The notes under the pieces: model-generated
What the model was told of the DNA's origin: nothing
Database searches by the model: none
What the model saw: only the letters and a program-made list of their open reading frames with translations
Made by a program: the position numbers and the translations under genes
From: Anaeramoeba flamelloides
Taxonomy: Eukaryota > Metamonada > Anaeramoebidae
DNA length: 64,000 nt
Direction of reading: 5' to 3'
Assembly: GCA_027625915.1 (NCBI GenBank)
Contig: JANTQA010000015.1
Coordinates: 3,749,001-3,813,000, forward strand
Part shown: positions 36,165 through 47,688 of the stretch, in pieces
How positions within the stretch are numbered: position 1 is the stretch's first letter
How the letters are laid out: every line of letters begins with the position of its first letter

Positions 36165-38716
36165 CCTGATTTTGTTTTTCAAGACAGAATTGTTTTTTTC
36201 GACTTGTTTGCTGTTTTATAACAATACTTTCATAAGCCCAACAAGATTTTTGATCTGTTCATCTTGTGATTTAACTGCTGAAATGAAATTGTCAATAAAT
36301 AACTTTCTTTCAGAATCATATTTTTTTTTTTTCTTCTTCACGTTCCTTTTCAGTTTTTTTATTGTATTTTATTCAGATTTTGTATTTTTTTTTTTTATTA
36401 TTAAATAATAACAATAAAATTGTATTAAAAAAGAGAAAAAAAGAAAGGGATTTTTTTGAATTTTTATTTTTAAAATTCTATTTGATTCAAAAAAAAATGA
36501 AAAAATCACTTTTTTGCTTTTGGAAATTGGATTTATTAAATTTGAAAATTGTTTTTTTTTATTTAAAAAAACAATAATAAAAAACCTTCGGGGAAAAAAT
36601 GTCAAATTAAAAAAAATTGTCAAATCGATTAGTAATTGTAAAATAGTAGTTAAAATTTCTTGTTTTTCGAAAATTTTTTTTTTACTTATTTTTTACTTCA
36701 TTTTACAACAAAAACCCAGTCCAAAAATTAGATTGATTATTAGAATCAAAATAGAATTCCAAGAATCAAAATTAAATCAAAATTTAAGCATTTTCAGTTT
36801 TCCAAATTTGGGATTTAATTTTAAACAATTGGCAATATTGAATTTTTTTCGGATTTTTTGTTTCTATGATTTTTCTATTCGTATAAAATTGGGATTTAAG
36901 AGTCCAGCAAAAGGCAATATTTCGGTTTGGATAATTTCAGTTTGAGGTATATTTATTGATTAGTAAAAAATAAGAAGAAAATAATTAAAAAATTTTACCT
37001 TTTTACCACCATTTTACAATTACATTCAATTTAGCAATTTTTCTTTTACTGAATGTTAACTTAAATTTAACAATTATCACTTTGTTTGAAATACAAATAT
37101 CACAGGCTCATAACTTACCATGAATTTGCTCCATACCCAAGTTGTTGTTCTCCGCTAAAAAATTACACTGTGGAATTGAATTTCTGTTGGTTGAAAAAAC
37201 CCTTTTTAACAAAAAAAAACTTCAAATAACAATTAAAAAAAATTCCAATCTCAAAAAAAAAAATTACAAGGATCTTATTTGAAAAAATTCAAAAAACAAA
37301 AATGAAACCTAAAAAACAAATTACCCCAAAAATAATTCATTAATTTTCAAAAATAAATTCAAAAGTAAACCAAATCAAACTTCAATAACGTTTGCTCATG
37401 AAAATGTTTTTTTTGTTTTTTTTTTTTTTACATTCTTTTTCAAATGTTTACCTTTTTATAAGCAAAATCATAGAATGTCATTGTCAAAAAAATTTACTGG
37501 ATAACTAGCAAAAAAAAATACTATAAAATAAAAATTTTCATGAGATTCTCTATTACATAAAAATCCCATTTAAACAAAACATCATATAATCTCAAAAAAA
37601 AAAAATCTAAATAAACTTTAGTAAAATTTCAAAGTATCTTCAATGAAAAAAAATTCAAACAACAACAAAAAGTTTTACATATTATTCGATTTAGAAAAAT
37701 GAAATTTTATAACGAAAAAAAAAAAAAAAACTTTATAGGATCTCAAGGACAAAAATTCAAAAAAATAAAAAAAATTTCTTAGTATCCTTATTAGCAAAAA
37801 TTAGATTTTATAACAAAGTTTAATAGGATCTTCAATTTCAAAAAATTCAAATTTAGAAAATAAAATTCTGATTGTTTCTTATTGTATAATCCCCAAATGT
37901 TTAAATTTTTCCAATTTGAAACAAATTGTTTACTTTCAGTATAAAATTGATTTAATTTGATTTAATCTAGTTTGTGGTTATTTTATAACCATCTACATTT
38001 GACGAAGTAAGAATTTTGGAATATTTTTACAGATAAAAATAACTCATTTGAAAAATGAAAAAAAAAAATCTTTGAGTGCTCTCAAAACGCTCCAAAGAGT
38101 AACTCTTCGTAACTAAAACACAGTTTTTTACAAAATTATGGTTCACAGCCATTCAAATTGATAATTGACTGTCTCTCCTTGGCGCTTTTTTGGAAAAATT
38201 TCCTCCTTTTTCATTGTTGATTTTTTGAGATCAATCATACATCTTCAGGTTGCTGCCTAGTTTTTGATTGATTTTAGTTACTTATAAAAATTGCATAAAA
38301 TTTTTTTTTAATTTCAAAAAAAAATTTTTCACTGTAATGACTTTGTCCTGAAGGTTTACGATCCCTAAAGAATGGAAAAAAAAATTGTCTCGTATTTGGT
38401 GTAAAGCTATGCTATTTTGGTTCTTTGATGATCGATCTTTGACTTAGTATGAATTTTAATGTTTGTGAAAAGCCTACAACCCGTGTCTCAAATAAAACCC
38501 ATTCTTTTTTTTCTTCTTTTTCCAATTCAACATCTAATTCTACACAAGTGCAAATATGAAGGTTGTAAAAATTAGAGTTTTTGCAGCATTCACATTCACA
38601 CTAGTATACTATCCAATGATGTATCTAAGTTCAAATCGATTTTGAATGTAAACTTTTTGGCGTTTTCAGTAAATTTGAAATTAGGGATCGAATTTTGTAA
38701 AAATTTTTCGTAATTT

Positions 38717-39143
38717 ACCATTGTGGAAAAAAAGCTCAACACGGTTTTTAATTGGGAACATTACTGAAAATGAAAAGTAAGATCAATTAAAAAAAGAATA
38801 AATAAATAAATAAAGACAAAATGAAGTATTCAGCACAATAACAGTTTTTTTAATACTATCTTTTGGTATTGGCTATTTCGTTGATTGATCAATTATTAAA
38901 AATTTGTTGAAAAAATTTACTATTTTTGAGATCTCCAAAACCACATCTACAATTTCGAGAAGAAAGTAGATTTAAATTGTATTTGTTGGGTTGATTGAAA
39001 ATAATATAATGGGTTATTATTTGAAGTTAATTGATTTCTTATCTTAATTGATTTTACTTTTCATTTTCAGTAATCTATTAAGGTTTCCCAATTAAAAACC
39101 ACGTTTCACTTTTTTTCCTGTTTCACTTTTTTTCCACAATGGT
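38717..39143. repeat. Family C TIR element, copy 2 (427 bp)
   Basis: Ends are inverted copies of ACCATTGTGGAAAAAAAG (38717 onward, and its reverse complement ending at 39143). Inside each end is TTTTTAATTGGGAA with a nearby ACTGAAAATGAAAAGTAA motif, also inverted. The inner motifs are shared with the element at 7325-7776, but the outermost ends differ, so the two are related rather than identical subfamilies. No open frame. Confidence 0.7.
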
Positions 39144-39199
39144 TATTCTTTTTTTTTTTTGATATTTATTTTTTTTTGATTGCTATAAATTTTCAACTA

Positions 39200-40123
39200 A
39201 GCTTAATTTCAAAAATAGGGGCAAATTTTTGATTGAAAAAAAATTGTAGTTTCTCATTTAGTGAATACCAAAACTCAACCCAGAAAAATCAGAACTTAAA
39301 ACTAAAAAATAACTGTCTAAAACACCCTTTTCTGTTTTAATTATTATTTCTAATAAAAGAATAGAGAAAAGAAACCCATAAAGAAAAAAATAAATCTGAC
39401 CCTATTTTGAAATGATTTTTCATCTTAAAATTATCCATTTAAGATTCACCATTGCTTCCAAGAACCTTTTGAAACAACTTTCCATCAGAGTTATCAGATT
39501 TTTACTATTCACCCATTTGGTATCAACCCAAACTTTCCTTGATACCTTTTTCAAGATAAAAAGAATCTCAACAAAAGAAAGAAAAAGAAAAAGAACAAGA
39601 AAAGAAAGTGAAAACAAAACCAATTTTTTGAATGTACAACAAAGAACTCAAAGATAAAATGAATACGATCACATTCATCACAGTGTCTCCAAATGAAAGA
39701 GAAAAGAAGATCTTATTTGATCTTGCTATTTCTTCACTTTTCAAGGAACCATTGTAACTCATTAAAGCAAATTTGGTTGATACTTGTTTTCGAAGCAAAC
39801 ACTTCTTGGGTGTTTTACTTTCTTTGAATTTTACAATCCCTTTCCCCAATGCTAATTAATCTCATCTCTTGAATATTAACGGTTTTCAAAAATGTTCTTG
39901 TTCATTCAACATAAAAATAACAATATGGAATCATTTTGAAAGAAAAATTGCAAAAAAATGAATTCAACTTTGGGAAATTTTCATTAAAAGAAGATTGTTT
40001 CTTGGTATTAAATATTTAATAATGACTTTTAAAAGATATTGGGTTCAGAATATTTGGTTAACACAACACACATACCAATAATTTAGAAAATACTAATGAT
40101 GACCCTATTTTTGAAATTTAGCT
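39200..40123. mobile_element. Nonautonomous DNA transposon D, copy 2 (924 bp, opposite orientation)
   Basis: Reverse complement of 31826-32754 with only scattered differences over its full length. Terminal motif AGCTTAATTTCAAAAATAGG at the left and its inverse at the right, with TA immediately outside both ends, consistent with a TA target duplication. The shared small open frames are at 39412-39657 and 39568-39849. With copy 1 it forms a 6.4-kb-spaced inverted pair flanking the PH gene. Confidence 0.82.
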
Positions 40124-42317
40124 TATAATTAACTCTATTTTTTAGAGAAAAATTATCAGATTTGATCCTTCTCTTTCGAATTTCTTTTTTAAATAATAGA
40201 ACTTTAAGAAATCAACATTATATTTTATTATCGTTTATTGTTGACCTATTTGTGTTCTTAATGTATAGGTCTTGTATAAAAAAGAAACACACTTTATATT
40301 TTGAAAGACGGATTAAACTTTTCTGTAAGCTATTTCCAAGAAAGTGGGGCAAATTTATATTAAAATATATTTATTAAACCCAATCTTCAAAAAAGGATTT
40401 AAATATACAAAATCATTAACTGTCATTGATGGTTTCTGAATAATAATTCAATTTGTTTATTAGTATTTTATTACATAAATAAAATATATTAAATTTTCAG
40501 ATCTCAATTTTATCTGATATTTTTTAGGAGTTAAAATGGGTGGTAATTATTTTCTTTTCGATAGAAAAAATCGTTTTCATAACTTGTATAATCCCAAAAA
40601 AAATTATCCAATAGTATTAAAAACGTATAAATGCGTTTTATTGTTTAAAAAATCATTTTTATTCTTTCAATATTTCCGGGTTTTTAATTGAAATTGATCA
40701 TACATTGCTTTAACCAAAAAAATAGCTATGTTGTTTTTTTGATTTTTTGGGAATATTTCAAATAACATATTTTGAATTGAATGCATTAGTAGTTGATTCA
40801 ATCGGTATAAATATTAAACTTAATTTGGTATTATCATTAAACGAATACCATCAACTAACAAAGATTATTTTTTATGAAATGTAAAAAAAATGCCCACTTT
40901 TTTGGAAATACCTAAAGTATTAATTTGTCAACAGTAAGCCAAAGATCGATCAGCAAAGAACCAAAATAACATGGCCTTGCACCAAACACAAGAAAAACTT
41001 TTTTTCATTCTTCAGGGGTTGAAAACCTTAAACAATTGGCTTTTATTTTTAAATTCTGAAATCTTTGATTGGAAAATTAATTCGTCAAAATTTCCTTGTT
41101 CTTTTCCAAAAAATATAAAATTAAATCAATTGGATTAGACCTAATGCAAAAAGAGAAAATTTAGAGTATGGTGATTTTAGTTCTTTTGAAATTGAAAATC
41201 TACTACTGCTTTAATATTTGGGATATTTTTCGAAACAAAGAGAAATGAAAATTTTGTTGTTAGCTTTTTTAATAAAGTGAGTACTAATAGTTTTCGAAAG
41301 TTTTAATCAAACTGTTTGGTTAACTCTTTGAGCCAGTTTAAGTGACACATGTTTTTAAAGACCTTTGGTGCTCTCTTTTTTCAATCTGTTGTTCTGTTAT
41401 TTTTCAATTTTGAAATCATAGAAGAGTTTTTTGAATATTTTTTTTGTTTTTGTTGGATTTAAATTCCCTACAAAGATGATTGAAAAAAAAAAAAAAGAAA
41501 AGAAAAAGAAGATTCAACACGAATAATAGGATAATCTAAAAAACCAAAGTGTTTCTTTCAAAAGGAAAATTTAAAAAGGATCCGAAAAATTGAAAAATAA
41601 AAAAATAAGATCTTGAGAAAAAAATAATTTTTTTTTCATTTGGGTTTTAATGAGTATTTTGTGTATTCAAAATAAATGTCAAAAAAGTTATAAGACTATC
41701 CACAAGCCCGTTTACAAGTTCACAGAGAACTATTAACCAGACACTTGTAGATCTTTTTGTTCATTTTTCTTTATTTAAAAAGAATTGTTTATCTGTTTTT
41801 TCTTTTTTTTTTTTTTTGTTTTTAATCAAGAAGAAGAAATCACTGATTTGGAAAATGTTTGAAGAAAAAATCTTTTTCTTGGGTGAGTGAGTGCTGTTGA
41901 AAATTTGTTCTTCTAATTTTTTTTTTTTTGAACAACAAGCCGAAAATAATTTTGGATTTTTTTTTTTGTTTTGGAGAGGCCTTTTTGTTGCCTTAAAATA
42001 GTAATTTGAAGAGTTGTTTTGAAACAAAAAAAAAAGAAAGAAAGAAAGAAAGGAGTAAAATCAAATTACTCTTTTGATTTGAATTGCAAGTTGGGTTGTT
42101 TGATTAATTTGGACAATAAAAAAATGAAAATAGATTTTTGAAAAATTTGGTCCGTTGTACTATTATTTTTTCTGATGGTATATTTTGTAAGTAACATTAA
42201 TTTATCTGAAATTTTTGGTAATTTTTTCTTATTTACTTATTTTCAAGTTTTACAGAGAAATATATTTCAAAAATTATTTTAAGGGACGAATATCTATTAA
42301 AATTTTTTACCTAAATT

Positions 42318-42817
42318 TAAGGATTATTCGAATTTTATTCCCAGTGGCTATTATTTTTATACCCACAACACGAATTATGAACTCAAAAGAATGTTGAGTT
42401 AATAGATCTTGTTAAAATGTAAAATTTAGGTTTTTTTGAGGAAGGCAAAAAAAATTTACTTTTCAAATCCAAGCTTTTTCACTCAAAATTTTCGACTTCC
42501 AAAATGATATTGGGAAAATGCCACTCCACTTTATATTGAAGTGTGTTAGAGTTGGTGTTGAGTGTAGCCACCCATTTGAAAAGAAAGTGGAGTGACATTT
42601 TCCCAATATCAAAAAAATAGCTTTTTATTTTTGACTTCCTTTGTTGGGATTTTTCGAAAAGATTTTGGATCAATAAATGATTTTAGTCAAAATCTTAAAT
42701 TGCTAAAAATTGGCAATATTTTGACTTTCCCCCAATTCGCTATATTTTAAAGTTCTTAATCTATTTACTGCTTTGTATTTCAATGGCCACATAGCATAAA
42801 ATTCGGATAGTCCTTAA
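42318..42817. repeat. Family B element, copy 2 (500 bp) with nested palindrome
   Basis: Starts TAAGGATTATTCGAATTTTA and ends with the inverse (...TAAAATTCGGATAGTCCTTA), the same termini as the intronic palindrome at 17.4 kb. Inside, 42506-42532 and 42584-42610 are inverted 27-bp arms (GATATTGGGAAAATG..., one mismatch) around a 51-bp loop, a second hairpin within the element. No convincing open frame. Confidence 0.72.
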
Positions 42818-43375
42818 TAGAGATTGAGAAAAATTTTTGTCAATTACTTAGATTTGAAAACTTGTTTATTTTCAATATTAAACATATTTCAAGATAAGGA
42901 TTTCTTTTTTTGAAATTGGTCCAAAAAAATAAAAAAAAAAAAACAGAGATTAGTCCCTTAAACTTTTTTGATAATTAAAGGGTATACTTATGGAAAGAGA
43001 GAATAAAAATTGTTCTGTGTTAGGCCTAAGATTCATATTATTCTGGTTTTAGGCGATTGAACTTCTACTTAGTCTGAATTGTTATTGTTCTTCAAAAATT
43101 GATTTTTATTTAAAATTGCTTTCCAAAATTACATTTTGGGAACGAAAGCAACCAAAAATCCAGAGATATTTTATAAAAAAATAAGGTTTGAATATGGAGG
43201 ACTTTAAATTTTGATTTTGATTTTTTCAAAAAATTAAGTAAGTTTGCATCAGAAATTAATACATTTAGAAAAAAACCATTTTAATATTCTTTTCATTAGT
43301 TTGGAATTCTTAAAACAGATTTTATTTGTTAGGAATGTTGGAATAAAATAGTTATTATTGATCATCTTTTATATA

Positions 43376-43573
43376 CAGCCAGTTTCACTTTTAAGACACA
43401 AACTTTCTACGAAATTTAAGGCACAAAAAAAATCTCAAATTAAGGCACAAAATTCAAATTCTAGTAAAATAATTTGTGAAAATTAAAATTCCTAAAAATT
43501 GTGCTTTAATTTGAGATTTTTTTTGTGCCTTAAATTTCGTAGAAAGTTTGTGTCTTAAAAATGAAACTGACTT
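43376..43573. repeat. Family A fold-back MITE, copy 2
   Basis: 198 bp, TA on both sides. Starts CAGCCAGTTTCACTTTTAAG and ends with the inverse with few mismatches; arms of about 85 bp include ACACAAACTTTCTACGAAAT and CACAAAAAAAATCTCAAATT. Among the least degraded copies in the window, with almost perfect arms. Confidence 0.85.
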
Positions 43574-44518
43574 TAATGGTAGATTTATCTCTTAATGTCC
43601 CAGATAACTTAATTATAATTGAAATAAATTTTTTTTTTTTCAAAAATTTTTCTGTTTGGGGAGTGTACTGGGTTGATTTTTTAGTAAGGAATTAAAAAAC
43701 TTCTTATCAAAATTAGGAGAGGACTATGGCTATTACTAAAAAAATTCAGTACTCTATAGAAAATAATACAAAAAGAATTTAGAAACTAAATAAAGATATA
43801 TGTCTTTCACGATAATAAAAGTATTTTTTATTTTTTTCTAATTTACTGTAATTAACACTAAAAATAATATTAATTCTACTTTGAATATTAAAATTTAAAG
43901 GGGATTGTAGATCAATAAACTAATAAAGAAAAAAATCCAAAGATAATAAACTAAAAGATTTCTTGCTTATTGTGAAAGCATAATTTAAAATCTATTTATT
44001 TATTGTTGAATGAAGGCTTACTTATTGAAATTAGAATATAATAGGGTTAAAAAAGGTTAAATACTTCGTTTTTTGATCACAATAGATTTATATTAGATTT
44101 TTTGGAAAAAAAAAAATGCCTTGTAATACTACAATTTTTCGAAACATAAAGAAGTATTTATAATTTTTTTTTGAATAATTTTTTTAGAAAACAACCATTT
44201 CAATTTCTAATTCTGAAGAATAAAAAAGTTATTTAGTTCAGAGTAAGACTGGAAAAAATTTTTTAATTGCATTTTATTACAGGTGAAATTTTTTATTTAA
44301 AAAATCAAATCTTCTATAGACTTCGGGTATTTAGTACTCATTTTCATTTATGATATTTTTTTTTTGGGATTGTTTATTATCAAGTAGGGTTTTAAAAATA
44401 CAATTATACATCTGAAATAAAACCATTTATAACTTGAATTGTTGGTATTATTTAGATTTTAGCTTTTTTTTTTTGGTTAAAGGATATAACAAATAAGTGA
44501 AAAAGTAAACCCCAATTC

Positions 44519-44705
44519 AAAATTTTTAACACACCCAAATTCGATTTTTGAAAAAAAAAACTTATTTAATCAATTCAAGAAGATTTTCCAAATTAGAACC
44601 ATTCACTAATTGAAATGTTAACACTTTTTTATAAATTACAATACTCACAAAACAATAAATAAATAATTATCAATAAAAATAAATCAAGGGTGTGTTAAAA
44701 ATTTT
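44519..44705. repeat. 187-bp unit with perfect 18-bp inverted ends
   Basis: AAAATTTTTAACACACCC at 44519-44536 is exactly inverted at 44688-44705. The inner 150 bp is A/T-rich and noncoding. The ends do not match families A-E, so this may be a further MITE family, seen once. Confidence 0.6.
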
Positions 44706-46499
44706 GGAGAGAGTAAAAAAAAAAATTCATTAGTAAATTTGTTTAAATTCTATTAGGAATATTGATCGATCAAATAGTTAGATACTACTAACTAATTTTA
44801 ATTGAGTTCTTCTATTTGGAACAACTCAACTTTAGCCGAATACCAATGGTTGAAAAAAAATTTGGATCGCAACGAAACAAATTACGTAATTAGAACAATG
44901 AAATGAAAACAAAAACTAAAAGACGAAAAAATGATTTTCATATTTAACAAAAATCAAAATTATCTCCAATTTCAATAAAATTGTATTATTATGATTGTTT
45001 GGAACGTTTTAACTGTGTGGAAAATTTTGAATTTTTGTTTATTTTCACAACACATAAAAAGTTTAGTTTAATTTCAATGTTGGTATTAAAATTGTTTTTT
45101 TTTTGTGGTTTGTATTCCACTTGATACATAAAAAAATATGATGTGTTTTGTTATGAAAAAAATTCAAAGGAAATTTCCATTTTTCCAAAAAAAAATAAAA
45201 TGGTTTTCTTTATTTATTTAAATTTTGTGAAAAAAAGAGGTTTTAAAAGCCCTTTGCGCTGATATTAAAATTAATTTGATTTTAATAACTAATAATATAA
45301 TAAAAATTTGAAATTATATTTATTTTTTTTTCAATTTTTAGTAAAAAATTCTGGGAGTTTTTTGAACCAAAATAGTGAGCCAAGAGCGTGTTTTAACAAT
45401 ATTCAAATCAAATTTAGATATTTATATTCATTAAAATAAATATATTAAATATAAAATATTATCTACGTGTATTAATAGATATAATTTTGAATAATTATCT
45501 AAGAAAAAAGATATTATAATGATAAAGTTTGAGAGTGTTAAAAAAAAAAAAAAGAAGCTATTTTTTAAAATTTTTAACTCGTTTTAGATTCCTAATGGAA
45601 ACGAATTTAAGTATTTTATAATACATTCTTATTAAAAATCATTTTTTCTAATTTGGTCAATTTTTTTTTCCTCAAATTTTTATTTTGTTTTTTCAAATTT
45701 TTGTTTTTCGTGTGTTTTTTTTTTGAAAATTTTTATTTTTTTTACATTGCTTTATTTTTTCTTTATCTTTTCTTTAATTAATATTTTTCATTTTTTTTAT
45801 TATTTTTTTTTTCCTTTTCTTTTTCTTTTCAATTTGTAAAACTATTTTTTATCTCTTGCTCTTTCTTTTTCTTTATCTTTCTTTTTTTTTTTACTTTTTT
45901 TGTAAAATTTCTTCTTTTTTTCACAAAAGATTATGTTAAAAAAGGAATTAACTCTTCAAAAAGACAGATAATCATTTATAAAATTAAGAATAGGTAATAT
46001 ATTTTAAAAAAATAAATATAATTATTAGCTAAAAATCAACTTTTTCATCCTTTTTCGGTAGAATTTAGAAATAAAAAATATATGTATGGGTTATTTCAAT
46101 AAAAGATTCACTTTTGTTTAGTTATTAGTTTGATTATTTTGCTAATTTTTTAAATATCAGGTTTTTTCATTATTCTAAGGTTTTAAAAGTGAATTTTTAA
46201 TCAGATTTATTTATTTTTTTTTTTTTTTGAATTCTAGCAGATATATTTTTTTTTCAATCAATTTATTATTTTCGGTTAGTCACAATTTTTGAAATTTATT
46301 TTCGTTTAAAAATATTTTTTAACCTTTTATAAATTTTTCTTTTTTTTGAATTTATAATTTCCATAAAGAAATTTATAAAAAAAAATTTTATTTTATTTTT
46401 TGAAAAATTGTTTTAAATATTAAACGTGTTTGAGTTTAAAAAGATTTAAAACATATCATTTTTACTGAAAAAAGTATTTAGTAATTTCTAAACTTCAAA

Positions 46500-47631
46500 A
46501 TTACTAATTTTATTATATGTCTATATATATATATATTTAATTAAAATTGTTCAGAAGATGTTTTAATGGCCCCATAGAAAATTTGTAGTGTCTATTTTTT
46601 TTTGATTTTTTTCTATTAATGTATATTTTTGATCATATATTATTGTTATAAAAATGAAATATAAATTAATTATCAAAATCAAGTTAAAGTTTTTTTTCTT
46701 TTAAAACTTTGATTGTTTTTACAACAAATAACTTTTGAATTTAAATTATTTAGACTTTAACAGGGGTTAGATTTATATAATGTGCTTTTTTTGCCTTTTA
46801 AAATCTGGATTTATAATAAACAAAATTATTTAAGGATATATATTAGATTGAATAGTATTTTCACATTTCTAAATAGATTTAGAGTGAAAAACTAAATTTT
46901 AACAAAGATTTTTTTCAAATTTTTACCAATAACAAAATTCAAAAATATTTTTCTTGATTGTATAGATTATTTTATTATCTTTGAATAATATTTATAAGTT
47001 ACAAAATATTGTTAAAATATATATTTCGATATTTTATCTAGTAAAGAAGTTTTTATTGATTATATTATAAAATATTAACTGAAATTATTTTAAAATTTTT
47101 TTACATTTTCTTTAAAGATTTAAATTTTTTTCAATTGTTTAAATAGATCTTTAAGAAAATTATTCATATTAAACTTTTAAATCTTGTCAAAAGAAATAAA
47201 TTTCATTTTTCTCTTGATTTTATAGTTATTAAAATTTTGCTAAGAAAAAAAAATAAACATTTCATATTATTAATGTTTCTATTCATTTTGTTTATCATAA
47301 AATTAACAATATTATTTAATGATTATTAATAATAAATCAATGTATTTAGATTTGGATTATTAGACTAACAATAAAATTTTTCATTGTAAAAATTTAAAAA
47401 AATTGAAATCTTTAAAGAAAATGTAAAAAAATGAAATTTTTTTTTTTTTCCAAAAACAAAAAAAAAATTACAATTACATAATTTATTTATCTTTGAACTA
47501 TTTTAACTTTTTATATTAATCAAAATCTGTATTAAAGATAAATAACAAAATAAATTTATTAAACAATCAATACCATTTTAAATCTTTTATTTAAAACTTG
47601 AGAAAATTTAGGACAATCCAGGGTGCCAAGG
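46500..47631. repeat. Repeat E, copy 1 (about 1.1 kb, diverged)
   Basis: The reverse complement aligns along most of its length with about 62158-63344. Landmarks: an ACATTGATTTATTAATAAT-like block, TATTATTCAAAGATAATAAA, and GGTAAAAATTTGAAAAAAAT. The end near 47631 (CTTGGCACCCTGGATTGTCC on the minus strand) matches the left end of the 62-kb copy. The other end is not clear. It lies 58 bp beyond the stop of the DEK_C-PC4 gene and so probably touches its 3' untranslated region. Confidence 0.65.
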
Positions 47632-47688
47632 TATCGAAATTCCTTTGTGAATAAATTTAAATTTGTTCAACAAAGATCAGAAAAATAT

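Larger units (their letters stand above)
38340..41030. repeat. Composite of nested insertions bracketed by inverted G repeats
   Basis: About 38340-38460 and 40905-41030 are reverse complements of each other at roughly 80% over ~100 bp; a shared core is CAAAGAACCAAAATARCAT with a neighbouring AAAGATCGATCA. Between them lie element C copy 2 and element D copy 2. A third, diverged copy of the same sequence is at about 42985-43090. The pair could be the terminal repeats of an older element invaded by younger ones, or two independent insertions. Confidence 0.5.
36165..47688. other. Gene-poor 11.5-kb region packed with TIR elements
   Basis: No complete gene is seen. Contents in order: the in-frame segment upstream of the PH gene (36219-36315), two possible RCC1-like coding scraps on the minus strand (about 36.88-36.95 and 37.12-37.16), a 2.7-kb composite bracketed by inverted G repeats (38340-41030) that encloses a C element and a D element, element B copy 2 (42318-42817), a third G copy (about 42985-43090), MITE A copy 2 (43376-43573), a 187-bp inverted-repeat unit (44519-44705) and repeat E copy 1 (about 46500-47631). 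A lysine-rich open frame at 41761-42027 has no ATG and was not accepted. Confidence 0.6.

Noticed and set aside
36369-36945. Short open frames on both strands between the PH gene and 37 kb, as genes
   Set aside because: F/K/I-rich translations of homopolymer DNA without an ATG-domain structure; only two short scraps resemble RCC1 and are reported separately.
39412-39849. Treating the open frames in element D as host genes
   Set aside because: They occur identically in both copies of a TIR element and have no recognisable domain or splice support.
41761-42027. Lysine-rich 88-codon open frame on the minus strand
   Set aside because: It begins at TTG, has no ATG or domain, and its composition follows A/T homopolymers.
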